Assembly (NCBI GenBank): GCA_949126835.1
Contig: OX421507.1
Coordinates: forward strand, 32,936,882-33,000,881
Length of the DNA stretch: 64,000 bases
Direction of reading: 5' to 3'
DNA from: Anisus vortex
Lineage: Eukaryota > Mollusca > Gastropoda > Planorbidae
Below the pieces are notes generated by a model. That model searched no databases and was not told the origin of the DNA. It saw nothing but the letters and a program-made list of their open reading frames with translations. Position numbers and translations under genes: made by a program. Of this stretch, positions 22,901-32,689 are shown piece by piece (positions within the stretch are counted from its first letter, which is position 1; every line of letters begins with the position of its first letter).

Positions 22901-25770
22901 CTTAGTGACACTCCTGTCATTCAATGGTTCACAATAATCTTGGTGACACTCCTGTCATTCAATGGTTCACAATAATCTTAGTGACACCCCTGCCATTCAA
23001 TGGTTCACAATAATCTTAGTGACACTCCTGTCATTCAATGGTTCACAATAATCTTGGTGACACTCCTGTCATTCAATGGTTCACAATAATCTTAGTGACA
23101 CTCCTGTCATTCAAAGTTGTTTTCTCTTTTCTGATTTGGCTGTGTAGATTGCATTATTATTATTATTTACATTTTAAAACCTGTGACCCATGTACTCACT
23201 TGACCAAGACCATACAAAATATTTGTATATGACAAAAGATTAACAATAATAGAAAGTAAAAAAATGTGACCCTCCACCTTGAATTGAGTTGCATCGTGCC
23301 CTAGGGTCTTGTTGATTTATTTAGTGATTCTTGTAGTAATTTGAATGTTGAATTCAATGGTGAAACCCTTTTCAAAATCGGAGAAACAGTCTATATGTGT
23401 GTTTTACTGTACTCACTCTCTAAAACCTAATTTTGAGAAATTTCAATTTTACTTTTTACCTTTTTACAGATGAAACAATACAGGGTGTTACTTTCAATAT
23501 ATGTTTTTAACAGTTTATAATTATTTCTAGAACAAAAACTTACCACTGAAATGTGCAGAAATAAATAATTTGAAATTACCAAATTAGAAAATCCGTATTT
23601 TACACCCCTAATATTTTTGGCTGTAGCTCAAAATAGCTCGAGGCACAAAGCAACTTTTTTCGTGGTGGAGGGTCACAAATGTGTTGCAACTCCATACTTC
23701 TATTACATGAAAAAAAACAACTGCTGGGTGATACACAAGTTAGAAAAATTGATGGAAAGAAAATCCAAATCAAACTAAATGTAGAAATCATTTTGTCTCT
23801 TTACTTTTATAGTAGCTATTATTGTTTGCATCGATAAGTCTAAAGGCCTAGTAGCTATTATTGTTTGCACTGATAAGTCTAAAGGCCTAGTAGCTATTAT
23901 TGTTTGCACTGATAAGTCTAAAGGCCTAGTAGCTATTATTGTTTGCACTGATAAGTCTAAAGGCCTAGTAGCTATCATTGTTTGCACTGATAGGTCTAAA
24001 GGCCTAGTAGCTATCATTGTTTGCACTGATACGTCTAAAGGCCTAGTAGCTATCATTGTTTGCACTGATACGTCTAAAGGCCTAGTAGCTATCATTGTTT
24101 GCACTGATACATCTAAAGGCCTAGTAGCTATCATTGTTTGCACTGATAGGTCTAAAGGCCTAGTAGCTATCATTGTTTGCACTGATACGTCTAAAGGACT
24201 AGTAGCTATCATTGTTTGCACCGATACGACTAAAGGACTAGTAGCTATCATTGTTTGCACCGATACGACTAAAGGCCTAGTAGCTATCATTGTTTGCACT
24301 GATACGTCTAAAGGCCTAGTAGCTATCATTGTTTGCACTGATACGACTAAAGGACTAGTAGCTATCATTGTTTGCACTGATACGTCTAAAGGCCTAGTAG
24401 CTATCATTGTTTGCACTGATACGTCTAAAGGACTAGTAGCTATCATTGTTTGCACCGATACGACTAAAGGACTAGTAGCTATCATTGTTTGCACCGATAC
24501 GACTAAAGGCCTAGAAAGTAAACAAACAAATCCAAAGAAATTCTATTTACATTTAGAGCACAAATTAAATCCTTTAGTAATTATAACAAAATGTCTACAT
24601 TTCAATTTTGTGTCTGCAGGTGAAGTGACTGTAAGAGTGGAAATGGAGGCCTTAAAGATTCTTGCACCAAGGGAACCACGTACTGACAAGATTGTGGACA
24701 CATCCCTTTTGTCATCTCCTGCTCGCCAGTCTGGCACAACAGCTGACGCAGCCATGAACTCTTGTCTGAAAGATGAAGATGAAGACTCTGTGAAGTCCAA
24801 GTCCTGCTGGTGTTTTTGTTTCTCCCGTAAAAGCAAATCTAAAAGAGTTGCACAGTCTTTGAAGAAAGATGGTACAAAAAATAAAGTCGACAACTTGAGA
24901 GAATGTGCAGCTTTGCAAGAATCACATTTGGAAAACCCTTCAAGAAATGTAGGACATGAGGAGGTGGAGAGACATAACCCAAATGTCAAACCTCATAGGA
25001 CAAAATCTAAGGAGAAAAGCAAGAAAGATCCTAAGAGCAAAGTTTCCTCTGGGGATATAGTCAGTGATTCAACTTGTGGTGGAAAAACAAAAGATAACAC
25101 CAGCGAAAAAATGAAAAATAAGTCCAAGTCTAAATATTCCGAGAAAAATTCTGCTACTAATCAACTTAATGCTTCTGGTGATCTCAATAAAAATGTTCAA
25201 GAACAAGTGATGTTCAACGATCAGCATCTTCCATCTCAGCAGACCAAAAACGGCGTTAGCAATAAATCTTCTTGCTCCCCAGGGAAAAGGCCGGACAAAG
25301 ATAGCTGGGACCCAATAGTCATGGAGTATGACCCAAAGCTCGAGCTGGTCAAGCTGCGGGCTGGCCAGGAAGAGCTAGCATCTCCAACAAGACAGTATGG
25401 CCAAATGGGCATGATTTGTGAGCAGTGGAAGTCCAGTGGCCGACATTATCAACAAAAGGCTTCCCTGCTGTGCAACAGCATTATCCAGGAGCTTCACACT
25501 GATATCATCAAATATTTTGAACAGGACAGAAGCACTTTGGTGCTGGATGTAATTTCAGATGGGTCGGCCATATTGATCATCAACATTTGCATGCAGAAAG
25601 CACAAGTCAGGCGCCTCCAACAGGAGGCAGAGGATGGCACCCTGATCAGCAAGATGGAGGATATGTTTTTTTCGAAAGTTGATATCACCTCTTTTGATAT
25701 TCGTGGTGTTAAGTTGAAAATTGTTCTGGATGACGAACAAGTAAATACTGCTCTCTCAGAACTTTCCTGA
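9745..25770 (+). CDS. CARD-containing large adaptor-like protein with a TRADD-N-like C-terminus (4 coding exons)
   Basis: Coding exons are 9745-12706, 22052-22189, 22373-22567 and 24620-25770. All three junctions are GT-AG with phase-1 codons (G|gtaagt, G|gtaagt, G|gtagta), giving 4446 bp and about 1481 residues. Residues 1-987 are Ser/Thr/Pro/Lys-rich and look disordered, with a PPAKPRLHR proline motif and two RRGSDR basophilic-kinase-type sites. Residues about 990-1085 form a CARD: an alpha-helical pattern with ILDYLSHHGVLDPS and ALFINALRQSGQLHLASSL, as in caspase/Apaf-1/CRADD-type CARDs. Then come a Cys-rich SCWCFCF patch with polybasic tail (about 1160-1175), a Lys/Ser linker, and a C-terminal alpha/beta module (about 1378-1476) that I compare with TRADD-N. 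CARDs mediate homotypic assembly of apoptotic or inflammatory complexes. The pathway here is inferred. The start is the first in-frame ATG after a strong acceptor; non-coding 5' exons are likely. Further small in-frame exons in intron 1 cannot be excluded. Confidence 0.85.
12707..13860. other. Intron 1 of CARD gene, first part: nothing identified
   Basis: Strongly AT-rich. Open frames of 91-94 codons on either strand carry no domain. Confidence 0.5.
13860..14460. promoter_or_regulatory. CpG-richer block inside intron 1, possible internal promoter or alternative exon
   Basis: This stretch has many more CpGs than the flanking intron (for example GCTGGCGGGGTTG, ACACGCCGGGTG, AGCGGTGGCGC). It also contains a GT microsatellite (14104-14118) and a donor-like GCTG|gtgagt near 14406. 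Three overlapping open frames (137, 77 and 78 codons, both strands) are open together, as expected from composition alone. A promoter reading is speculative. Confidence 0.25.
14815..14890 (+). mobile_element. SINE fragment, 3' end
   Basis: Matches the tail of the full-length SINE at 36640-36893: TGCTTCACCGGTCCTATGGA, then CGACGGG and the ACTTTACTTT tail. Confidence 0.55.
14912..15118. mobile_element. hAT MITE with perfect 8-bp target duplication
   Basis: A 207-bp element bounded by CAGGGGTCGGCAACCT and AGGTTGCTGACCTCTA, flanked on both sides by gtttaggt (14904-14911 and 15119-15126). The interior contains GTTGGCACGC and its partner. It is the same family as the larger element at 46747-47340. 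Confidence 0.88.
15140..15260 (+). mobile_element. SINE fragment
   Basis: Carries the dispersed SINE body: CTGGCCACACAATC, CTGTGGCCACAGAAACTTGT, then GGCCCTATGGAT. The tRNA-like head is missing. Confidence 0.5.
15261..16233. other. Intron 1, AT-rich, nothing identified
   Basis: No domain-bearing open frame, terminal repeat or tandem array noted. Confidence 0.5.
16234..16574. repeat. 31-bp minisatellite, 11 copies
   Basis: Unit AACAACAATGAGCACCTACG followed by TTCATTCTCTG. Eleven nearly identical copies carry a few substitutions (CTAGG, GAGAACC, GTTAATT). It lies in intron 1. Confidence 0.95.
16700..17028 (+). mobile_element. SINE interrupted by a 135-bp repeated module
   Basis: The SINE body (CCTGGGTCTGGAGGGTGTCC, GTTGGCCACGCAATCC) stops near 16815. 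It resumes near 16955 with CAGAAACGTGTGAACGCTG and a TTTACTTTTACTTA tail. The intervening block 16816-16953 is almost identical to 18158-18295, so it looks like a separate insertion or a shared variant module. Confidence 0.55.
17029..18157. other. Intron 1, low-complexity sequence
   Basis: Includes a GT run (17090-17110), poly-C near 17398-17412, a C/CT tract near 17550-17570, and a 26-bp unit (TGTTCACTGTATTTGTATGG...) repeated about 2.6 times at 17885-17957. No gene. Confidence 0.5.
18158..18296 (+). repeat. Second copy of the 135-bp module found at 16816-16953
   Basis: Shares CACGTTTTTAGTGTCGCGAG, CATCCATGGCAGTGGTGCCC and GGGCATCCAGGCC with the upstream copy, with only a handful of mismatches. 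Its surroundings differ on both sides. Confidence 0.75.
18297..19878. other. Intron 1 with antisense SINE pieces
   Basis: About 18515-18615 carries antisense SINE body (TTTACCAGTTTCCGCGGCCA, GGGATTGTGTTGTCAG). About 19140-19310 holds further degraded SINE sequence (GTGCTGGCTACACAATCC, TTTCCGTGGCCATTGCATAC). Otherwise no features. Confidence 0.45.
19879..19942. repeat. CT dinucleotide microsatellite
   Basis: About 30 CT units with a few interruptions. The 64-codon open frame over it (Ser-Leu repeats) is an artefact. Confidence 0.95.
19943..22051. other. Last part of intron 1 of the CARD gene
   Basis: Contains a degraded SINE (about 20100-20255: CTGAACATGGCGGCATTGAC, GGCAACGGAAACTAGTGAAC). 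The rest is AT-rich sequence with several TAGGCCTA palindromes around 21.5-21.8 kb. It ends in TTTTCTTATTCAG. Confidence 0.5.
22052..22189 (+). CDS. CARD gene exon 2 (N-terminal half of CARD)
   Basis: A 138-bp exon between TTATTCAG and G|gtaagt, phase 1 at both ends. It encodes ERAAEMITTSLSQRQDLVEG and then LDADAILDYLSHHGVLDPS, which matches helices 1-3 of CARDs. That includes the characteristic LLDYL...GVL turn between helices 2 and 3. Confidence 0.9.
22373..22567 (+). CDS. CARD gene exon 3 (C-terminal half of CARD)
   Basis: A 195-bp exon after TACCCTCAG, ending AAAG|gtagta. It encodes STKQRNSAILRHVEEHG (helix 4) and ALFINALRQSGQLHLASSL (helices 5-6). The latter is the diagnostic CARD end pattern F..AL...GQ..LA..L. 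The donor is followed by a tandem copy of itself 37 bp downstream. Use of that copy would bring in an in-frame TAA. Confidence 0.9.
22583..23114. repeat. 38-bp minisatellite starting 15 bp after the exon 3 donor
   Basis: Unit of 38 bp (CACAATAATCTTAGTGACAC, TCCTGTCATTCAATGGTT), about 13-14 copies. Two alternating variants (CTCCTGTC / CCCCTGCC and CTTAG / CTTGG) hint at multi-unit duplications. The first two units are diverged and include GGTAGTAGTGGCC, a duplicate of the exon 3 donor. Confidence 0.93.
23265..23677. mobile_element. MITE with TGTGACCCTCCACC termini
   Basis: Perfect 14-bp inverted ends TGTGACCCTCCACC / GGTGGAGGGTCACA bound 413 bp of non-coding sequence inside intron 3. The target duplication is not obvious, so no superfamily is assigned. 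Confidence 0.7.
23811..24513. repeat. 39-bp minisatellite, 18 copies, in intron 3
   Basis: Unit AGTAGCTATCATTGTTTGCA followed by CTGATACGTCTAAAGGCCT, 39 bp. The unit length is a codon multiple, so a 239-codon frame stays open on the - strand (13-residue period). That frame has no start context or domain and is not a gene. The array ends about 105 bp before the exon 4 acceptor. Confidence 0.95.
24620..25770 (+). CDS. CARD gene exon 4 (Cys/basic patch and TRADD-N-like module), terminal coding exon
   Basis: A 1151-bp exon after GTGTCTGCAG, ending TCC TGA. It has an acidic stretch (KDEDEDS), then SCWCFCFSRKSKSKR, a plausible S-acylation plus polybasic membrane-association motif. A long Lys/Ser-rich linker follows. 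The last about 150 residues begin DPIVMEYDPKLELVKL and have a helix-strand-helix-strand pattern: STLVLDVISDGSAILIINI, QVRRLQQEAEDGTLISKMED and GVKLKIVLDDEQV. The order strand, helix ending in G.L, helix, strand matches human TRADD-N by eye. The similarity is weak and needs a profile search. Confidence 0.88.
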
Positions 25771-26860
25771 TGTTCTACATATAGTCTTTGTTTGACTGGT
25801 CATGGTTTATTGATTAGTTTTGTTTCGCTCAGCAACTTTTGTAAACAAACAGTTATTAGAAAGTGTGGTAACCTAGATTTTACAATTACAGTAGTTGCTA
25901 TATAATACTATTTCAATAGAGTAGAAATTTAGAGTTTTTTAGCATTTGTACATTGTAGTTTGATATGCCAATTTCTGAAAGAATTCATCAGTTGAATTTG
26001 CCTTTTACTCAACATCTGCCTTCAAATCTTTCATGTGTGCACCAGATGCAATATAAAAGTTTTAACGTAATGTAAAATTAATTTGGCTTCCCCAAGTAAT
26101 GGATGTCAACTGCTCTGTTTAGTTAGTAGAAGTTATCAAAAAGATTTGTATTATATTAAACCAATTTTAAAAATCTAAATTTAACTTGTATCATGAACAT
26201 TTTTATGAATGACATAAACATTTATGTTACTCTACTGTGTACATATAATGAATATATCAGGCTTATAGTGAAAGATGGGAATAATATATTCCTAATGATA
26301 AGAAACAGGTTTTAAATAATAATTTTTATTAGTACAATTAGATATAATGGTTATAGGACCCACCTGGTAATATTCTTATTTTGCTAAAAAATCTTTTAAA
26401 TCTGTTTATGACACAAAAATGATAAATTTGTTTTACAAGTTAAAACAAAGATAACAAATGACTTGTGTAACTTGGGGCCTGTTTGTTTTTATGCATATAT
26501 GTATAGAAATTGATGCTACACTATATATATACAATATATATTTAAATCTTTTATGTTATTATTGTTGCTTCAAATTATAGAAGTGAAACAGTAAATTTAT
26601 TTTCCAACTGGTCAGCATTGTCTTAAAGCAAAACCTGATTTCAATGGGAACACGATTGTTTCATTTATTTTTTGTTTATTTTTGTACATTACGCCTTGGT
26701 GCTACTGTGAATGGTGTTTTTCACATACAAATTTGTACACAGGATTTTGCAGAAATATCTTATTTTAAACATGACTTCATTTGAAAGAATGCTGAAAGAT
26801 TGTTAAATGTACAATCCCTCCATACGATTTACATTTTTAATTGTTAGGAATAATGTAAAC
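25771..26860 (+). other. Probable 3'UTR of the CARD gene
   Basis: AT-rich sequence directly after the stop codon with no splice signal needed. The length of the UTR is unknown. The first clear AATAAA that I noted downstream is 27779-27784; another in good context is at 31794-31799. Confidence 0.4.
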
Positions 26861-27044
26861 AATTTGATCCTGTACTAAGAGATTTGTTGTGCTATATTTT
26901 CACAATAATTTGATCTTGTACTAAGAGATTTGTTGTGCTATATTTTCACAATAATTTGATCTTGTACTAAGAGATTTGTTGTGCTATATTTTCACAATAA
27001 TTTGATCGTGTACTAAGAGATTTGTTGTGCTATATTTTCACAAT
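26861..27044. repeat. 46-bp tandem repeat, 4 copies
   Basis: Unit AATTTGATCTTGTACTAAGA followed by GATTTGTTGTGCTATATTTTCACA. It would lie within the CARD gene 3'UTR if polyadenylation is at or beyond 27779. Confidence 0.93.
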
Positions 27045-28577
27045 ACTTTAAACAACTTTTGTTTGTGTACTTTTAGTTAGATTATTGCTTTTATCGCCTT
27101 GAAAAAAATTATACCGTTTTCTGTTAAAGGCTTTTTATAATGATTATTAATGGAGAATTAATTATTTTAGTTTTCTCTTTGCAATTTGAAATTAAGAACT
27201 TCACTTTTAAATTTACCAGGACAATTTATCAATATATATGACAGATCCACCATCCCCCTGCCTTTTAACTAATTAAATTCCTGAAATTCAGGATTTACTT
27301 TCCACTACTTGATGCCATTTGTTGTACATCAATTTACAGTTCCAAGCATGACACTCATAGGTTGATTTGTCTGTAAAAATACACGAGATATTTTCTCTAT
27401 TGAATCAAGATTCTGAGTTTGAATGAATGAGGGAAATATTCATGGCTGGGCCTATACAATTTTCTGGTGGAAATAGATGCCCCTGGTACTGGAAGGGTCA
27501 ACTAGTAGAAGGAATAGCATTATAAGAGTTACTTAAGCCTGGTGTAAGAGTGACTATTTTTACAGATATGTATTGCACTTATAACATATGCATCCATGTT
27601 TAGCATATATTGCTGCAGTATGAAACTTAGAGAATCATATGAACCTAAATAGTTGCATTGTGAAATATTTCTTTGCATGCAACATAAAAAATCTTGAAAT
27701 GTGTGAGCAATCTGTTCATGGTGTATGTTAGCAGCAATGTAATATTTATAACATCGTCTCATCCTATTGCAGCGCAACAATAAAAGCTCCACCAGGTTTA
27801 ACTTTTATAAACTAAAATGTTCAGTTCAGTGAAAATTTATTTTAATGGCATTATGTTTTAAATATGTAGGATTAGCACATAGAAATATTTGTGTTTAGGA
27901 AAGAATCCAATGATAGTCAATCACACCCTTTGACTGATAAACTATGGTTCATTCAGACAATGGAATGGACTGATTAGTTCAATGTGTACAATAGCAATGA
28001 TTCCAACCTAGATATCAATCAATACATTTAGCTAAATATGTTTTCATCTAAAATATTGATATAGACATTATCATTTATAAAATTGTATAAGGAAATTGGT
28101 GTGTGCTTATCTATTGCTGTGTGTCATTATTTATTGCATTGATTCTGTACTACACCACTGGCCTATAAAAGCTGCATATTATTCTCAGGTGACTTGTAAA
28201 ATCTTTTAAAATGAAACAATCCACCAATTTACAAGTGCCTATCATCATTGTGCTTCTTGTTTAAGGAAAGACTATTGAGAACTTAATTGAATGTATAGAA
28301 AGATAAATGTGTTAATAATGTGGTGTGCTTTATTCTCAACCCTTACAGTACCTCCCAATCACTATAAATAGCACAGATACTGGCTATTATTTGACCAATC
28401 AATGCCCTAAATTTATTTCCCGCTAGGGGACACCATGAATGTGACAAACATTAACAGATCAACAAAAAAAAAACTATCATTGATTAAATAAAGAAAAATA
28501 TCTCACTTATCTCTATCAAATAAACATTCTGCAGGACTAGTGTTTCAATTAAATACCCCTGTAATCTGTATGTCAAT
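27045..28577. other. Convergent intergenic region / distal 3'UTR
   Basis: AT-rich, no gene recognised. An AATAAA at 27779-27784 is a candidate + strand polyadenylation signal. Confidence 0.45.
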
Positions 28578-28656
28578 TAGAGATGGGAATTGAACCCACA
28601 TTTAGAAGTTTGGGTTCTGTGTGTTCGGTTCAGGTTCGGTTCAATTCCCATCTCTA
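28578..28656. mobile_element. Short hAT-like MITE with perfect 8-bp duplication
   Basis: A 79-bp near-palindrome, TAGAGATGGGAATTGAACC...GGTTCAATTCCCATCTCTA, flanked by atgtcaat on both sides (28570-28577 and 28657-28664). Confidence 0.85.
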
Positions 28657-28664
28657 ATGTCAAT

Positions 28665-29381
28665 ATTATCAATGCCCAAATGAGGTGGTGGAATATAAAT
28701 GAGCCTGGTGCCCAAAGGGTTAACAATTGGTGAAACATTCAAATCTTCACTTCCACAGAAATTGTAGTCAAATTTTGCTGTATAAGTATATAAGTATAAG
28801 CATTTCTTTTTTTGGTGTTTCTTTTATTTTAAAAAATCCTATGTTTTTCATTTTTGTAAGGGGCATAATGCTTGTATAAAGTCTGACTCTCATGTATTTA
28901 TAAAAAAACAAAACATTATTTTGTATGTAAATGCTGTACATAATCTAGAATAGTGTCTTTCAATATGAGTCTCTTTACACTGGAAAAAAACAACAACAAC
29001 ATGATTTAGGAATTTGGGATGATTGAGACACAGAACTGAATTGTTCACTGTGTATTTGTGTGCATGTATGTTTCTACATGTATTGTACATGTAACTTCTT
29101 GGGAAAATGGGGGAGGTGCGGTTCAAACTTAATAAGTTTAATAAACAGTGTAGGTGCAAGTTGCAATGGCTCATTAGCTACTTGGACTATTTCTTAAGTT
29201 TTCAACATGAATTAGTTGCTTTATTTCCCTCCCAAATATTATGTGATATTTTTTTCTCACATTACATGAAAAGTAATGGAAAGTAGCAGAACAATAAATT
29301 ATTTCAGTTATTCAACTCCTGTGCCATACAAAGGAAATTGTCTTTTTATTGGATAAAGATTTAATATTTTTTTATTTTTAA
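28665..29381. other. Intergenic, nothing identified
   Basis: AT-rich. A 94-codon frame on the - strand (28890-29174) has no domain. Confidence 0.45.
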
Positions 29382-29383
29382 TA

Positions 29384-30973
29384 CCGTATATTATATCGCG
29401 TATAAGTCGCACTTTTTTTACCGAAAATTTTGACGAAAAGAAGGGGTGCGACTTATACACCCGACATGGTTTTTGAAAAGTTTGAAAAACATCACTACTC
29501 TAAAGTTTCCTTCATAACCTATTGATTGACATGCTAAATATTTTAGTGTTTTTCTGACCCCATCCCCTCCCCACTTTCCTTTTGAACTTTCGGACCAATT
29601 TTGTTTTGCCGAAACGTGGCGTAAGTTTAAGGCTGCGTTTTTTTTTCATAGGCCTATTAAATGCAAATTACAGTGCGGAAGGAATCAAAAATGTGTACAA
29701 AACTGTGTAGACCTACTACGTAGCTTAAGATGCGTTTTATTTAGGACCTATTGCCTCTGACTATATGTTATAGCCTACTAATAAGGCAGTGTGTGGCATT
29801 CCTGGGGAAAACTGCGCCATGATTCCAAAACTACAATTGGCCGACCGATCGACTCATTTCATTGAATTTCGAAAAAATTCTGAACTCAAACCTTTTTTTT
29901 TTATCTATATAGAAATAATGCGTAAAATTTTAATAGTATGTTTCATTTTTCATTAGTTGCATGTAAGAGTTGAAAAAAAAAACACAGCTTATTGTCGGTG
30001 TCGCAGTCGCGTTTGTAATCATTACAATGTTTATGGGAATTGGGACACTTGTATAACGCGTGGTTAATACCGGCGCCGCTCAGTCTGAAATAGCGCACTT
30101 TTGTAGGCCTATTGAACGCAAATTATTTTATGGAAAGAATCGTAAATGTGTAAAAGCCTCTCTAGTTCTATAATACACACTACTAGTTTAAGATTAGGAC
30201 CGAGAAAACCACGCGCGCCATGTCCGCATGTCCTAGCAATGTTTCCAATCGGCCAATCGACACATTTCCAGACATTTCGGAAACATTCTGCACTCAATTT
30301 TTTTTTTCAAATCTTTATGAAACAATGCGTGAAATGTCAATAAAGTGTGTCATTGTTCCTTAGTTGCATGTATGAATTGAAAAAACACAGCTTATTGTCG
30401 ATGGCGAAGCCAGCACACCCTCCGAGAAGCCACCAGCACTCCCCCCTTTTTAAATATTGTTCGCGCAGTAGCTTTGAAATCATTACAAACAATGTTAATG
30501 GTAATTAGGTCATCACTTGTATAGCGCAACTATGAATACCGGCGCCACTCAGTCTAGGCTAATGATGCACATCAAAAGATTTTGTGTGTGTGTGGACCCA
30601 CTATAGTGTGACTATGGGATATTATTTTGAGTAGGGACATGGACTTAGATGAAGAAACAGATACCTTACTTTCCCATATGACTAATGACTGTATTGATAG
30701 GTTGTTCAAAATAAATGAAGCGCTGACTTTATTTGATTATGTTTGCATTATGCACGATTGAAACTATTTTTTAAGGAAAGTTTCCAAATTAGGGTGAATA
30801 TTAGTAACTTTTGTTGTTTAAGGGTATGCATTTTTTGAGAAGTTAAAAGGCAGTGTAACCCCCGAAAGTCAGGGTGCGACTTATACGCGGGTCAATGACA
30901 ACATATAAGAAAAAAATCCTAAACTAGGGGTGCGACTTATACACCGGTGCGACTTATACGCGAGTATATACGG
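29384..30973. mobile_element. 1.6-kb TIR DNA transposon relic, TA target site
   Basis: Ends CCGTATATTATATCGCGTAT and its inverted partner ACGCGAGTATATACGG, each flanked by TA. Subterminal GCGACTTATAC motifs occur several times (29445-29456, 30868-30882, 30930-30960). The TA duplication would fit Tc1/mariner-type insertion. No transposase frame survives. Two internal blocks (about 29630-30060 and 30090-30550) are diverged direct duplicates. Confidence 0.7.
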
Positions 30974-32478
30974 TATTTTTTTTTTTTAATCAAGACATTG
31001 ACTGTCCTGAAAGTGTTTTTAGAACAATTGACATGTTTTCTTTTAAATCAGGGTGAACCAAAACATTGGTATTATATTAAAAGGGTTTGCTAGAGAGAGA
31101 AAGGTTTATGCTTTTAATGTGTAATAATAAAATGGATGGCTTTTATACTGCTTTCCCCTCTTGCAGTTTTTACCAATATATAATGCACTTATAGAAATGT
31201 TTGCCATTTCTCTGCACCATGTAATCCAATGAAGACAGAGTTATTTAATCTTTCAATGGCTTACAAATGTACTTTTATAGTTTTAAAAGTAGAAGTGAAC
31301 ACCAGACATATACCGGTAGTTCTGTGTGCAATATATATAAGTATTCATTTATATATATACATTATATATATATTAAAACATAACAGTTTGTCATGTTTGT
31401 AAGTTTTTTGTTACACTTTTATTTTTGTGAAACTGCTAAACTACCACATGCTGCTGTAATCAAATTTGCAGTACACTAAAATTAAATAAGGACAAAAAAA
31501 ATTTTTGTTACGAGAAAATTTCAAAGCCTATTTTTTTATTTAACTTAAAAATATGAAACACAAAGAATTTTTTTACAGTAATGCTAGAAGGTTTTTAGTA
31601 GTATTATGTAAGTGCTACTCATAAGTTCTCAAATGTTTGTTTCTTATAGTATTTTTTCTTTTTTAAAGTCATTTTTTAAAAACAATTTCTTTGTATACTT
31701 GTTTTTTTTATTTGTATCTGAGTTTTTATAAACTTGTACATTTTATTTGACAATACTGTAAGGTAATGTTGGTTGTGAGTGCTGAAATAATTAAATAAAA
31801 AGATATAAATTATAAACTAATTTTTGTGTAATACTTTAGATTTGATTTAGATCTGGGTGTGTCACACTGGCAAATATTTGTTCTACTAGTCTAGTCATTG
31901 TGTCAATTTCACATAACCAAACATAATTTAGTTTCTGCACCAACAACATTATAGGTAGACAAGAAATGCTCCGGGGTTATTTACAATATTCTGCCACTAG
32001 AGGTGAACATAGACAAACCTTGAGGCAATATAATAAAGCTAAAGAGGCTATTTCAGATGTACAATACCAATATTCCATGTACCCTTTAATTATGGGAAAG
32101 CTTGTCTTCCACCTCTATGTTTTTATAGTTTATTCCAACTAAGTATAATCTAGGGTTGTCCTTGGGAACTGGCCTGGAGTCCTAAAGGATTACTGAACAG
32201 TTAAACTAGAGTTAAAATTACTGTATTCATGTCTTAAAGCAGTTAGTTATACAAATATTATAATCCATCTCCTGTCTGTTTTAACTCATTTTCTTTTACA
32301 ATTAATCATTAATAACACTTATTTTCAGCAAATTATTTTATTATTAGTGATAAAAAGTTGTAATTCAATGTCTATGGCTGAAGGTACACAAAGTAGAAGG
32401 AAGTTAATTAAAGATAAACAGAATAGGTGTAATCTTTCTAATAGGATGTATCAGATCAACAACTGCCATTGATTTATC
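30974..32478. other. Intergenic, nothing identified
   Basis: AT-rich with TATA-type simple sequence near 31330-31375. AATAAA at 31794-31799 is a possible distal polyadenylation signal for the + strand gene. I looked here for the missing ABCB NBD2 exons on the - strand and saw none. Confidence 0.4.
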
Positions 32479-32486
32479 CTCTATAG

Positions 32487-32689
32487 CAGTGATGGCGAAC
32501 CTTTTTGAGGCAGCGTGCCCAAAGTACAATACAAGACCAACTTATTTCTTTCAACGTGCCAACACAGCAATTAAAACCAAATAGCATAACTTGGCTGTTC
32601 CATTTTTGGTAAATGCTCGCGTGCCCACAGAAATGGCTCTGCGTGCCAGCTGTGGCTGTGGCACGCGTGCCATAGGTTCGCCATCGCTG
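32487..32689. mobile_element. hAT MITE (CAGTGATGGCGAACC termini)
   Basis: A 203-bp element with inverted ends CAGTGATGGCGAACC / GGTTCGCCATCGCTG and an internal GGCACGCGTGCC palindrome. The 8-bp duplication matches at 7 of 8 positions (ctctatag / ctgtatag). Confidence 0.88.

Noticed and set aside
23775..24494. 239-codon - strand frame with a 13-residue repeat
   Set aside because: It coincides exactly with the 39-bp minisatellite in intron 3 of the CARD gene and lacks any unique domain.
28335..28725. Larger piggyBac-like element between CAACCCTTACAG and AAAGGGTTAA
   Set aside because: The left flank reads TCAA rather than TTAA and the termini match only over a few bases. It also encloses an independent hAT-like MITE, so the coincidence could be chance.
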